From contig JAFMHB010000002.1 of assembly GCA_017854795.1 (NCBI GenBank), positions 42,916-105,776 on the forward strand: DNA of 62,861 nt, written 5' to 3'. Of this stretch, positions 25,688-32,641 are shown piece by piece (positions within the stretch are counted from its first letter, which is position 1; every line of letters begins with the position of its first letter). The notes under the pieces were generated by a model, which was given only the letters and a program-made list of their open reading frames with translations, ran no database searches and was not told where the DNA came from. The DNA is from Candidatus Nanopelagicales bacterium. Its GTDB lineage: Bacteria; Actinomycetota; Actinomycetes; S36-B12. The position numbers and the translations under genes were made by a program.

Positions 25688-26865
25688 TGCACATGACCCT
25701 GAGCCAAGTACCTGAGGATTCCGAATTCATCACGACGGCAACTCACCGCGTGGGTCGCAAGGTCCCTGATATCTACGTCCGTGGATTGCACGAAAATGAA
25801 ATCTTCGATCAGGTGAGGCCCCATCGTTGTGATCGAGTGCATTGGGACACGGTCGGGCCGCTGGATGTTCAGCAGATTCTCACACACCTTGTCACAGGGC
25901 AGTCGCTGGTGACGGAAGCATTCACCCGCCAGTGGAGCGATGGCCAGCATCGAATTTGGGTTCCCGTAGGTCAAGGGGATGTGGCTCGAGAGGAAATTCG
26001 AGCGCTTTGCTTGGCTCAAAATGTTGAAGCAGTCAATCTACGGATTGAACGTGACGTTCCCTTTCGGGATTTGAATTCTCTCGATCCAGCGCTGCTCGGT
26101 GAGCTCATTAGTTCATGCGTTGAGTGGTTGTACCCGAGATCATTTTCCATTCGTCAGCGGGTGACAAATGAGCTCGACGGAGTCGATCAGGATGACCTCA
26201 AAGGAATGATGTACCTATTTGTGCATGATCTCGCTGATCGCTTTGACTCTCAGCGCCGTGGACGAAACGGGACTTTGAACTTCATGGCATTTGTATTGGG
26301 AAAACTCAAAACATGGCCGCAGGATTTAGCGCGAGCAACCTATGGGCGATCGGTTATTGAAGACCGAGTGGCATTGGCGAGATTGCAGGAATCGCTGACT
26401 CCTGAGGTCGTCGCTGGGATGAGTGATCTGGATAGGGCCGATGCGCTCGGGGTGAGTGTTACTGAACTGCGAAGAAAGGAGAATTCGATAGCGCAGTTGG
26501 CGCATGTGCGCAGGCCTAACAGCATTTCTGGTGATTTTTTTGATGATTCCCCATCGGCAACGACCCAGGTTGCTGACGACTCGGATGTGGCAGAAGAGGT
26601 CATAGTTCACAACAGAAACGTGGCTATCACAAAGGCAATCATTGATGCGGTCAATGATCCGTCGGCACAAGGTCGAAAGACACAAGACCCGTTAGCACTT
26701 GCAGCAACATATTTGACTTTTTGGGAGGGACTTGGGCGCGCGGAAGTGGCTCGGCAGTTGGGTGTGATGCCTAAGACCGTGGCGGCAGCCGTGGAAAGGA
26801 CTCTCGCGAAGGTTGAACTCGCGAAGGTTGAACCCGCTGAATATCGGGATTCGGATTCAGAATAA
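25687..26865 (+). CDS. divergent sigma-70-like (FliA/WhiG-type) factor
   Basis: 392 residues. About 160 N-terminal residues have no clear family. Residues 165-205 resemble sigma region 2 (QDDLKGMMYLFVHDLADRFD, then a basic stretch and a helix with LGKLKTW). Residues 225-260 resemble region 3 (ADALGVSVTELRRKE), and 335-375 resemble a region 4 helix-turn-helix (LTFWEGLGRAEVARQLGVMP). The order fits a sigma-28/WhiG-type factor, but the similarity is weak and the long N-terminus is unusual. It lies among pilus genes whose promoters share a sigma-28-like box. GTG start overlaps the previous stop; ATG 25693 is an alternative. Confidence 0.6.
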   Translation: MHMTLSQVPEDSEFITTATHRVGRKVPDIYVRGLHENEIFDQVRPHRCDRVHWDTVGPLDVQQILTHLVTGQSLVTEAFTRQWSDGQHRIWVPVGQGDVAREEIRALCLAQNVEAVNLRIERDVPFRDLNSLDPALLGELISSCVEWLYPRSFSIRQRVTNELDGVDQDDLKGMMYLFVHDLADRFDSQRRGRNGTLNFMAFVLGKLKTWPQDLARATYGRSVIEDRVALARLQESLTPEVVAGMSDLDRADALGVSVTELRRKENSIAQLAHVRRPNSISGDFFDDSPSATTQVADDSDVAEEVIVHNRNVAITKAIIDAVNDPSAQGRKTQDPLALAATYLTFWEGLGRAEVARQLGVMPKTVAAAVERTLAKVELAKVEPAEYRDSDSE

Positions 26866-27596
26866 TGCAAAGTGCTGGCGAGCCAATTCCTTGGAGTTTC
26901 ACGGATAGCCCGGGAGTTCTGATGTGGATGTGGGCCACGGAGCACTTTGTAGTTCGAATCCAGGGAACCGAGGTTTCAGTTGAATCGGAAAGTCTGGATG
27001 GACTTCCGGGTGGACGTAGGCTCGTGCGCTCGTATCACTGGAATCTTTCTGATCGGGTTCGGCTGCAACAAGGAGTCCCCCGCCTGCTCATTGAAGGAAA
27101 TTCTTCAACATTTGATCAAGCTGAGAATTTGATCAGGGAACACATTGGAAAATGCTATGACCGTTCCTTGGGGTACAGGCGATTTGCAGGGTCCCATACA
27201 TTTACCTTTCAACTTTCTACGGGGGAAAATGTTGATGTTAGTTCCCTTATCGGCACTCAATGCACGGTAACAGTGCTCATGGCGGGGGGTGCGCGTCGCA
27301 CCGTGGTTGGTGATCTTGAGGTGATCGGCTACCGCTGGCTAGTGACTTCAGCAGACGGTTCCTTCGAAATTGTTCCTGAACATGTTGTGGCGATCACAAA
27401 CAGATCAGCAATTGCTGAACAGGCGAGGGCTGTGGTGCACATCGAAACATATAGTGGAGTTGGGCGTATGTACCGTGAGGATCCACGTGCGGGCTGCACT
27501 GGACGCGTGGGTTTCATGCAGGGAACCGTGGATCATGCGGGTGCGGGTCGCTGCCCATTACATGAAGTGGGAATTCCTGATCACCTCTTGAATTAA
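26865..27596 (+). CDS. protein of unknown function with SH3-like central segment and C-terminal cysteines
   Basis: 243 residues; ATG uses the last base of the preceding stop, so it is coupled to the sigma-like gene. The middle (SLIGTQCTVTVLMAGGARRT to IVPEHVVAI, about residues 127-177) looks like a small beta-barrel of Sm/SH3 type, a resemblance by eye only. The C-terminal segment has two cysteines (GCTGRVGF and GRCPLHEVG). No signal peptide or membrane helix. The function is not recognised; translational coupling suggests it acts with the sigma-like protein. Confidence 0.68.
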   Translation: MQSAGEPIPWSFTDSPGVLMWMWATEHFVVRIQGTEVSVESESLDGLPGGRRLVRSYHWNLSDRVRLQQGVPRLLIEGNSSTFDQAENLIREHIGKCYDRSLGYRRFAGSHTFTFQLSTGENVDVSSLIGTQCTVTVLMAGGARRTVVGDLEVIGYRWLVTSADGSFEIVPEHVVAITNRSAIAEQARAVVHIETYSGVGRMYREDPRAGCTGRVGFMQGTVDHAGAGRCPLHEVGIPDHLLN

Positions 27597-27607
27597 TGAG
27601 CCGATAC
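27593..27607 (+). promoter_or_regulatory. pilus motif site 5 (TTAATGAGCCGATAC), upstream of the DUF4388-pilD pair
   Basis: The last 11 bases, TGAGCCGATAC, are identical to motif site 2. The site overlaps the stop of the upstream gene and lies 19 bp before the ATG at 27627, in a 30-bp gap. Confidence 0.55.
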
Positions 27608-27626
27608 CTTGAACAAGGAGGGACCT

Positions 27627-28691
27627 ATGTTCCGGCGTAAGGAAAAGGATTCAGCTCAATCCATGGATGGGCATGTCCGACAGTCTGTGCTTCCTATTAA
27701 CTCCCAAGTTATCTCGGAATTATTCGACATGAGCAAGGCTTCCTTCACTGGATCGGTTCGGCTAAGGGGGCAGGATTCGGAGATATTAGGTGAAGTATTT
27801 CTATTTGAAGGACGGATTTATGCCGCCACCATCACTCGCTATCAGCCAGACGTCTTGGCCCGATGTGTTTCTGCCGGGTATTTCTCAGAAGAAGAGGGAG
27901 GATCACTTCAACTGAGATTGAATGGCTTGGCCTCCGTTGCTCCCGAGATGGTGGCGACAGGTCTTATCGATGTGGACTCGCTGGCAGCCGTGCATCAGGA
28001 ATTGGTATTAGCAAGTGTCGGCGCATTGGTACTGGTGCCTGGAGCAAGTATTGAACGAAGGCCAAACCAGGCAACTTCATCCATCTGTACATTGCCACTT
28101 GCCCTAGATGACCTCATTGCCATGGTTGAGCGTCGTTACCGAAGGCTGGCTCAAACGGCTGCCGAACTCACTCGGCTATCTCAACGGGATGACTTGTGCG
28201 GTTCATGTGAACAACCTGGCTCGCTCGTGCTGTCGGTAATTGCGGATCTACCTGACTCTGGTCAAGAATTTGTTCGCGACACTATCCCCGAGGTCGCTGC
28301 GACCTTGGCACGTCTTGACGGTCTCCGAAGTCTCGATGAAATTGCTAAATACTGTGGTTTCACCCGTGCCGAAGTGGTGCACATCGCGCAATCTCTTATG
28401 GAACACGATTTGGTCACTATCGAATCATGTGGTGGCGATGACCAAAACGAATATGAATTTGAAACTGCGAACAGTGGCGAAAACTTTTACTGGTTGGTTC
28501 CGGAACAATGTGGTTCAAGGGATTGGTCACTCGCAAGCGCCAACACCCCCATCTGGAAAGGCGAAGGATTGGTGGGCAACGTTAAGAATATTGATGCGGT
28601 GAAATATTCGCCATCGCATGAAACAGACCTTATTGTTTTTGATTCGACTCAAAGTGGAAATGTGGATTCGGTTCGGATTGACACCAAGTGA
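27627..28691 (+). CDS. DUF4388/PATAN-like domain protein with a winged-helix segment
   Basis: 354 residues from ATG 27627, preceded by AAGGAGGG; a TTG at 27609 overlaps that site and is unlikely. The N-terminal domain (SELFDMSKASFTGSVRLRG, then GEVFLFEGRIYAA) resembles DUF4388, found in regulators of type IV pili and gliding. A later segment (LRSLDEIAKYCGFTRAEVVH) looks like a winged helix-turn-helix, and a CGSC pair lies between them. Likely cytoplasmic. It is translationally coupled to pilD, and probably has a regulatory role in the pilus machine (inference). Confidence 0.65.
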   Translation: MFRRKEKDSAQSMDGHVRQSVLPINSQVISELFDMSKASFTGSVRLRGQDSEILGEVFLFEGRIYAATITRYQPDVLARCVSAGYFSEEEGGSLQLRLNGLASVAPEMVATGLIDVDSLAAVHQELVLASVGALVLVPGASIERRPNQATSSICTLPLALDDLIAMVERRYRRLAQTAAELTRLSQRDDLCGSCEQPGSLVLSVIADLPDSGQEFVRDTIPEVAATLARLDGLRSLDEIAKYCGFTRAEVVHIAQSLMEHDLVTIESCGGDDQNEYEFETANSGENFYWLVPEQCGSRDWSLASANTPIWKGEGLVGNVKNIDAVKYSPSHETDLIVFDSTQSGNVDSVRIDTK

Positions 28692-29533
28692 GTTCGGGTG
28701 ATCAACTGCTCCTTTCCATCTGGTTTATTGCGGCTTTGGGGATCCTTGGATTAATAGTTGGGTCTTTCCTCAACGTCGTCATAGTCAGGGTTCCAGTGGG
28801 AGCATCTGTAATTCGTCCTCGTTCTCGCTGTCCTGAATGCAATAGTGTCATTGCGACACGGGACAATATACCGGTTATTTCGTGGTTGATCCTTCGTGGC
28901 AGGTGCCGGAATTGTTCTCACCCGATCTCGAAAAGGTATCCAACAGTTGAGGTATTCACCGCCTTGGTTTGGATGGGTTTTGGCTGGTGGGGGCTCTCGA
29001 CATCAGTGCCTAGTTCATGGGTTAATCCATTACTCCCACTGGTGCTCGCCCTGAGCTCAGGATTAATAGCACTATTTGTGATCGATATCCAATGGCACCG
29101 ATTACCAAACGTGATTGTCTATTCGCTGTACCCCGTATCCCTTATTGGGTTTTCCGTTGCACTCATAATTGAACGCGGATCCGCTGATTTGACGCTTCTC
29201 GTGATCAACAGTTGTATAGGTGCCCTTCTCTGGCTGGGAGTCATCGGTGCCCTGTGGCTGGTATCACGCGGCAGAGCCATGGGCCTAGGAGACGTGAAGT
29301 TGGCACCCGTTCTTGGCGCAGTCTTGGGCTGGCAGAGCGTCTCGAGTGCTGCCATTGGCTTGATGGCAGCCTTCCTAGTGGGTGCGGTGACGGGTTTGAG
29401 TCTCATAGCGGCTCGCCAAGCCCAGATGAGATACAAAATTGCATTTGGTCCTTTTCTGATAATCGGTTATTCCATCGGGCTGGTTGCGGGACCGCCATTA
29501 TGGGATTGGTACGCGGGATTGGTCAAACTTTGA
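28688..29533 (+). CDS. pilD: prepilin peptidase / N-methyltransferase PilD
   Basis: 281 residues with about eight membrane helices. The cytoplasmic methyltransferase loop has two CxxC pairs (CPEC and CRNC), and the aspartyl protease dyad is in FVIDIQWHRLPN and GLGDVKLAP. It cleaves the leaders of PilA and the minor prepilins after glycine and methylates the new N-terminus. GTG start overlaps the previous stop (GTGA). One PilD presumably serves the whole locus. Confidence 0.95.
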   Translation: MSSGDQLLLSIWFIAALGILGLIVGSFLNVVIVRVPVGASVIRPRSRCPECNSVIATRDNIPVISWLILRGRCRNCSHPISKRYPTVEVFTALVWMGFGWWGLSTSVPSSWVNPLLPLVLALSSGLIALFVIDIQWHRLPNVIVYSLYPVSLIGFSVALIIERGSADLTLLVINSCIGALLWLGVIGALWLVSRGRAMGLGDVKLAPVLGAVLGWQSVSSAAIGLMAAFLVGAVTGLSLIAARQAQMRYKIAFGPFLIIGYSIGLVAGPPLWDWYAGLVKL

Positions 29534-29600
29534 CTAATCTGCGCTCCCAAGACCGTTGATAGGGCAGATGAAATGGGACTAGGGTGGAACCGCAGCGTCA

Positions 29601-29615
29601 ATATTGGTCCGATAC
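29601..29615 (+). promoter_or_regulatory. pilus motif site 6 (ATATTGGTCCGATAC), upstream of the TadZ-like operon
   Basis: Shares GGTCCGAWAC and a preceding GTCAAT with motif site 4. CCGATAC lies 64 bp before the GTG at 29680 and inside the longer open frame starting at 29584, arguing that the longer frame is not the real start. Confidence 0.55.
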
Positions 29616-29679
29616 TTTGTGTATCCGCTGGGAATTTGGGGTCCGTATTGGAAATCTTGCGATTGGGGGAGGGGCACGA

Positions 29680-30093
29680 GTGAAGACGTGGGTTGAGTCG
29701 CGTGATGGTGTTGATTACTTGGTGCGCTCCGGTACAGGACGGGTCAGCGCCGTTGAGCCCGTGGGTCTTCAAGATCCTGACGGAGGACACGCTTTGTATC
29801 GAGTTGAAATTGAGTGCGTCAGTCCCCCCGGCTGGGCGCGTTCCATTCGGTTCTCCGCGCGCGCTCAAGTGCCATCGGAATCTACCGTTCATCGTGATGC
29901 GGTTTCAGCACTTCAGGACGGAGCACTCATGCAGTGGGAAATCCAATGGCACAGACACTCCTGGATCCCAGGGAACTTGTCAATGAATGACCTCAATGTG
30001 GATTCCGACACAACCGCTCAGCTCATGGATCTCGAGCGAGTTGCCGCCCTACGCCCCGAAGCAGCGAATACCTCTAAAGGACATATTCCGTGA
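29680..30093 (+). CDS. small protein of unknown function heading the TadZ-like operon
   Basis: 137 residues from GTG 29680, six bases after the purine-rich GGGGGAGGGG. The frame is open upstream to 29584 but that region holds motif site 6. A beta-rich N-terminal part (DGVDYLVRSGTGRVSAVEPV, YRVEIECVS) is followed by a tryptophan-rich stretch (MQWEIQWHRHSW) and a polar tail. No family recognised. The next gene overlaps it by a GTGA quartet. Confidence 0.62.
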   Translation: MKTWVESRDGVDYLVRSGTGRVSAVEPVGLQDPDGGHALYRVEIECVSPPGWARSIRFSARAQVPSESTVHRDAVSALQDGALMQWEIQWHRHSWIPGNLSMNDLNVDSDTTAQLMDLERVAALRPEAANTSKGHIP

Positions 30094-30458
30094 ACGAGAT
30101 ACATAGCCCTCGAACACAGGAGCAACCGAACTCGGTATTTGGTCAAGTTGATCAGAATTCCATAGCTTCCAAAATAGAAAAGACTCAGCACGACGACGAA
30201 AACAGTATTTTCTTTGCGCAACGAAGAGATGCGGAGACCACTAATGCAGCACAAATATTTGATCGAGGTGTGCGGGCACTCACTGGGGACATTCTGAACT
30301 CCGCAACTCCTCAAATGCAATCATCAGATCTCCATGGGTCGTCAGAATCTGGACAGGCCCACCAGATAATCCAAGTACGGTTCACCGAAGTTATTCCTAC
30401 GCACCCCTCGGCAAGAAGAGCTTTCCTACTGTATGGACCAGCAGGCGTTTGTCGCTAG
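30090..30458 (+). CDS. small hypothetical protein in the TadZ-like operon
   Basis: 122 residues, polar and low in predicted secondary structure for its first 50 residues, then a helix (AAQIFDRGVRALTGDIL). No recognised domain. The GTG start overlaps the previous stop. It ends in two consecutive in-frame stop codons (TAG at 30456-30458, TGA at 30459-30461), and the next small ORF uses the same frame. Confidence 0.55.
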   Translation: MNEIHSPRTQEQPNSVFGQVDQNSIASKIEKTQHDDENSIFFAQRRDAETTNAAQIFDRGVRALTGDILNSATPQMQSSDLHGSSESGQAHQIIQVRFTEVIPTHPSARRAFLLYGPAGVCR

Positions 30459-30485
30459 TGACTTCCCCTGGAAAAGGAGTCGAGA

Positions 30486-30584
30486 TTGGTGTTACATGCT
30501 GAAGGAGTACCCTTAATTGAGGCATTGCGGAGGATCCGCCATGCACGTAGAGTGAAATTCTTGGAGAAGGACTCAATTCTCTGA
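30486..30584 (+). CDS. 32-residue small basic protein
   Basis: TTG start six bases after a perfect AAGGAG (30474-30479). It encodes a 32-residue peptide (MVLHAEGVPLIEALRRIRHA, then a basic stretch ending EKDSIL). A helix with alternating hydrophobic and arginine residues is likely, so a membrane- or nucleic-acid-contacting peptide is possible. It sits between two operon genes on the same strand. Confidence 0.5.
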   Translation: MVLHAEGVPLIEALRRIRHARRVKFLEKDSIL

Positions 30585-30612
30585 AGTTTTTCGCCACAGA
30601 AGGGGTTTGGCT

Positions 30613-32160
30613 ATGGTGAGCGGTAACAGTTCCTTACCAGGCGTTATTGCTGTGGGAAATACTTCAATTTTCCAGTTGTTGGAAAGTATTCCAGCTCAGT
30701 GGGCGCTCCAACCATTCCAATCCGACGTCGCGCATATGTGGGAGTCGCTCTCCGGCGGTCGGGTGGATTCAGGTTCTCGGATCTTAATATTCACAGATGC
30801 AGATTCTGAAGGTTCGGTGGTTCAGGATTCGGAATTATTAGCAATCGCAAGAGCCATGAAAGCAATGTCGGCTGCGGGGGCAACCGTTTTCCACATCGCA
30901 GGTTCGCCCGATTCCGCGCAGTCGATTTCACAGCACCTAACCGATCTGCGGGAAAACGATGTCCCGGGACCGCCAGACAATCAGATTACGGTGATTCCAC
31001 CAGGTGCGACTGATGATGAAATTATTGCGATCATTAAAGAGGCCACCGCATCATTTGTGAATTTTACCCAGCCATCGGTTACTGAACAGCGGTTCGAATC
31101 GGGACTCGGCCTATCCATTCCCGTAATCCCTGCACTTCCCCCCATTGGCGCTGCACGCACCCAGCCCCTTTCATCAAAAAACGTGGAACATCAAGCAAGT
31201 TTTGACGTTTCACATCATGAATCAAAGGAGCTCTTGAGCCGACCCCGGTTACCTGGGCAAACTACGATTACGGTCACTTCGAGCAAGGGCGGTTCCGGCA
31301 AGTCGACGGCCTCGATTTTGTTGGCCGCTTCCATTGCAAGTGCATCGGAAAAAACTGGTAATCCATTGTCAGTGTGCCTGGTCGATCTTGATACGCGTGA
31401 TGGCCAGGTAGCATCGATGATTGGGCAATTCATGCCGACCGCACTTAATATTCGAGTTCAGCCGATCTGGGACGAAGAACGCATCAGGCGGAATCTCGTG
31501 AGGGCACAAGGGTTAGGAATTGACACCCTCCTTGCCCCGATTCGTCCGAGAACCGCAGACACCGTGGGTCCGGATTTCTATCGGTCGATCGTGCGCAGCC
31601 TTCAAAGAATGTACGACGTCGTGGTCATGGACACGAGTGTTCAATATTTGGACCCGCTTATTGCGGAGGTCGCGCTTGTTGAAGCGGATGAAATACTTTT
31701 TGTGACAAGTTTGGCCTCCACCGCTGTACAGGGTATGGCTCGTGCTTTGAGGGAGATCACAGCACCAATTGATGAATCAGGGCTTGGGATCCCTCGAGAA
31801 AAACTAGGAATAATCGTTAACCAGTCCGTTGCGAATGTTGGGATGGAAACTGATCAAGTCTTGGCAGCCGGGCTAGGTGTTCCCGTTGTGGGTGTAATTC
31901 CTTTGGCCACCAAGGACGTCCTCACTGCAACAAACTTAATTCAGATGCACCGTTTACTCGAACATTCAAGTCTTGGTCTCGCCTACAATGAACTTGCGAT
32001 CGCATGCCTTCCGCACCACAATTTGGCCCCGTGGACTCCGACGATTGACGCGGGGTCAGTGCAGGAGGAGGAATGGGTTGCAGGCGAACTACCACCTTCA
32101 GAAATGAATGTTAACTCCGCTCCCCAAGGAACCAAGAAACGTGGAATCCTGCGCCGATGA
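30613..32160 (+). CDS. TadZ/CpaE-like ParA/MinD-family ATPase
   Basis: 515 residues from ATG 30613, preceded by GAAGGGG. Residues 1-160 form an atypical receiver-like domain (ILIFTDADSEGS), then a linker rich in S, P and Q. The ATPase has a deviant Walker A, KGGSGKST from K225, followed by LVDLDTRDGQVASMIG and VVVMDTSVQYLDP. This architecture fits TadZ/CpaE, which positions pili at defined cell sites. Here it accompanies a type IVa-like pilus without TadA or RcpA. The C-terminal 60 residues are disordered and end in basic residues (KKRGILRR). Confidence 0.82.
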   Translation: MVSGNSSLPGVIAVGNTSIFQLLESIPAQWALQPFQSDVAHMWESLSGGRVDSGSRILIFTDADSEGSVVQDSELLAIARAMKAMSAAGATVFHIAGSPDSAQSISQHLTDLRENDVPGPPDNQITVIPPGATDDEIIAIIKEATASFVNFTQPSVTEQRFESGLGLSIPVIPALPPIGAARTQPLSSKNVEHQASFDVSHHESKELLSRPRLPGQTTITVTSSKGGSGKSTASILLAASIASASEKTGNPLSVCLVDLDTRDGQVASMIGQFMPTALNIRVQPIWDEERIRRNLVRAQGLGIDTLLAPIRPRTADTVGPDFYRSIVRSLQRMYDVVVMDTSVQYLDPLIAEVALVEADEILFVTSLASTAVQGMARALREITAPIDESGLGIPREKLGIIVNQSVANVGMETDQVLAAGLGVPVVGVIPLATKDVLTATNLIQMHRLLEHSSLGLAYNELAIACLPHHNLAPWTPTIDAGSVQEEEWVAGELPPSEMNVNSAPQGTKKRGILRR

Positions 32161-32172
32161 AGAGCGATCTCC

Positions 32173-32604
32173 ATGACTGAAGAAACGGATTCCACCATTG
32201 GTGCAACTGCGTATGCCCTGTTCGCCCTGCAGCAAGAATTAGACCTTGACGGAATTCGGAAAGGTAGTGCGCAAGGAAAACTTATTAGTGCTGATAGCGA
32301 CTCACCCGATTGGTTCGCCGCTGCGGCATCGAAGACTGCAAGCTTGATGGAGACTGCTCCCGAACTTCAGAATTATTCCTCTGAGGAATCAACACATGGG
32401 TCTGGTAACTCAGAGCTTGATCTTGTGGGAATGTATGCCCCTGAATTAGGCGGTCTTGAAGCCGAAAACCGTAATGAGTTCAGTCATGCGAATCAGTTGG
32501 AAACCCGCCCCCCAAATGTCCCACAGCCAATCACGCCTGAGGACCCGGGAACATTTTCGATCAAAATTGGATTGCTGAAAGAGTTGGAAGAATTCGACAC
32601 GTAG
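32173..32604 (+). CDS. acidic protein of unknown function following the TadZ-like gene
   Basis: 143 residues, acidic (many D/E), no membrane helix. A helical N-terminus (TAYALFALQQELDLDGI), a low-complexity S/N/E-rich middle and a conserved-looking C-terminus (TFSIKIGLLKELEEF). No family recognised. ATG start 12 bp after the TadZ-like stop, so probably the last gene of that operon. An ATCACGTGAT palindrome (32626-32635) lies in the 37-bp gap before the convergent valS end. Confidence 0.62.
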   Translation: MTEETDSTIGATAYALFALQQELDLDGIRKGSAQGKLISADSDSPDWFAAAASKTASLMETAPELQNYSSEESTHGSGNSELDLVGMYAPELGGLEAENRNEFSHANQLETRPPNVPQPITPEDPGTFSIKIGLLKELEEFDT

Positions 32605-32641
32605 TCATTCCTTCTGCTCACATCTATCACGTGATGCCAAT

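Noticed and set aside
29539-29571. ATCTGC/GCAGAT stem after pilD as a terminator
   Set aside because: Only six base pairs with a long loop and no T-run.
29584-32604. Tad pilus locus
   Set aside because: Only the TadZ-like ATPase fits; TadA/CpaF, TadB/C and Flp pilins are absent while type IVa-type PilB, PilC, PilM, PilN, PilO are present.
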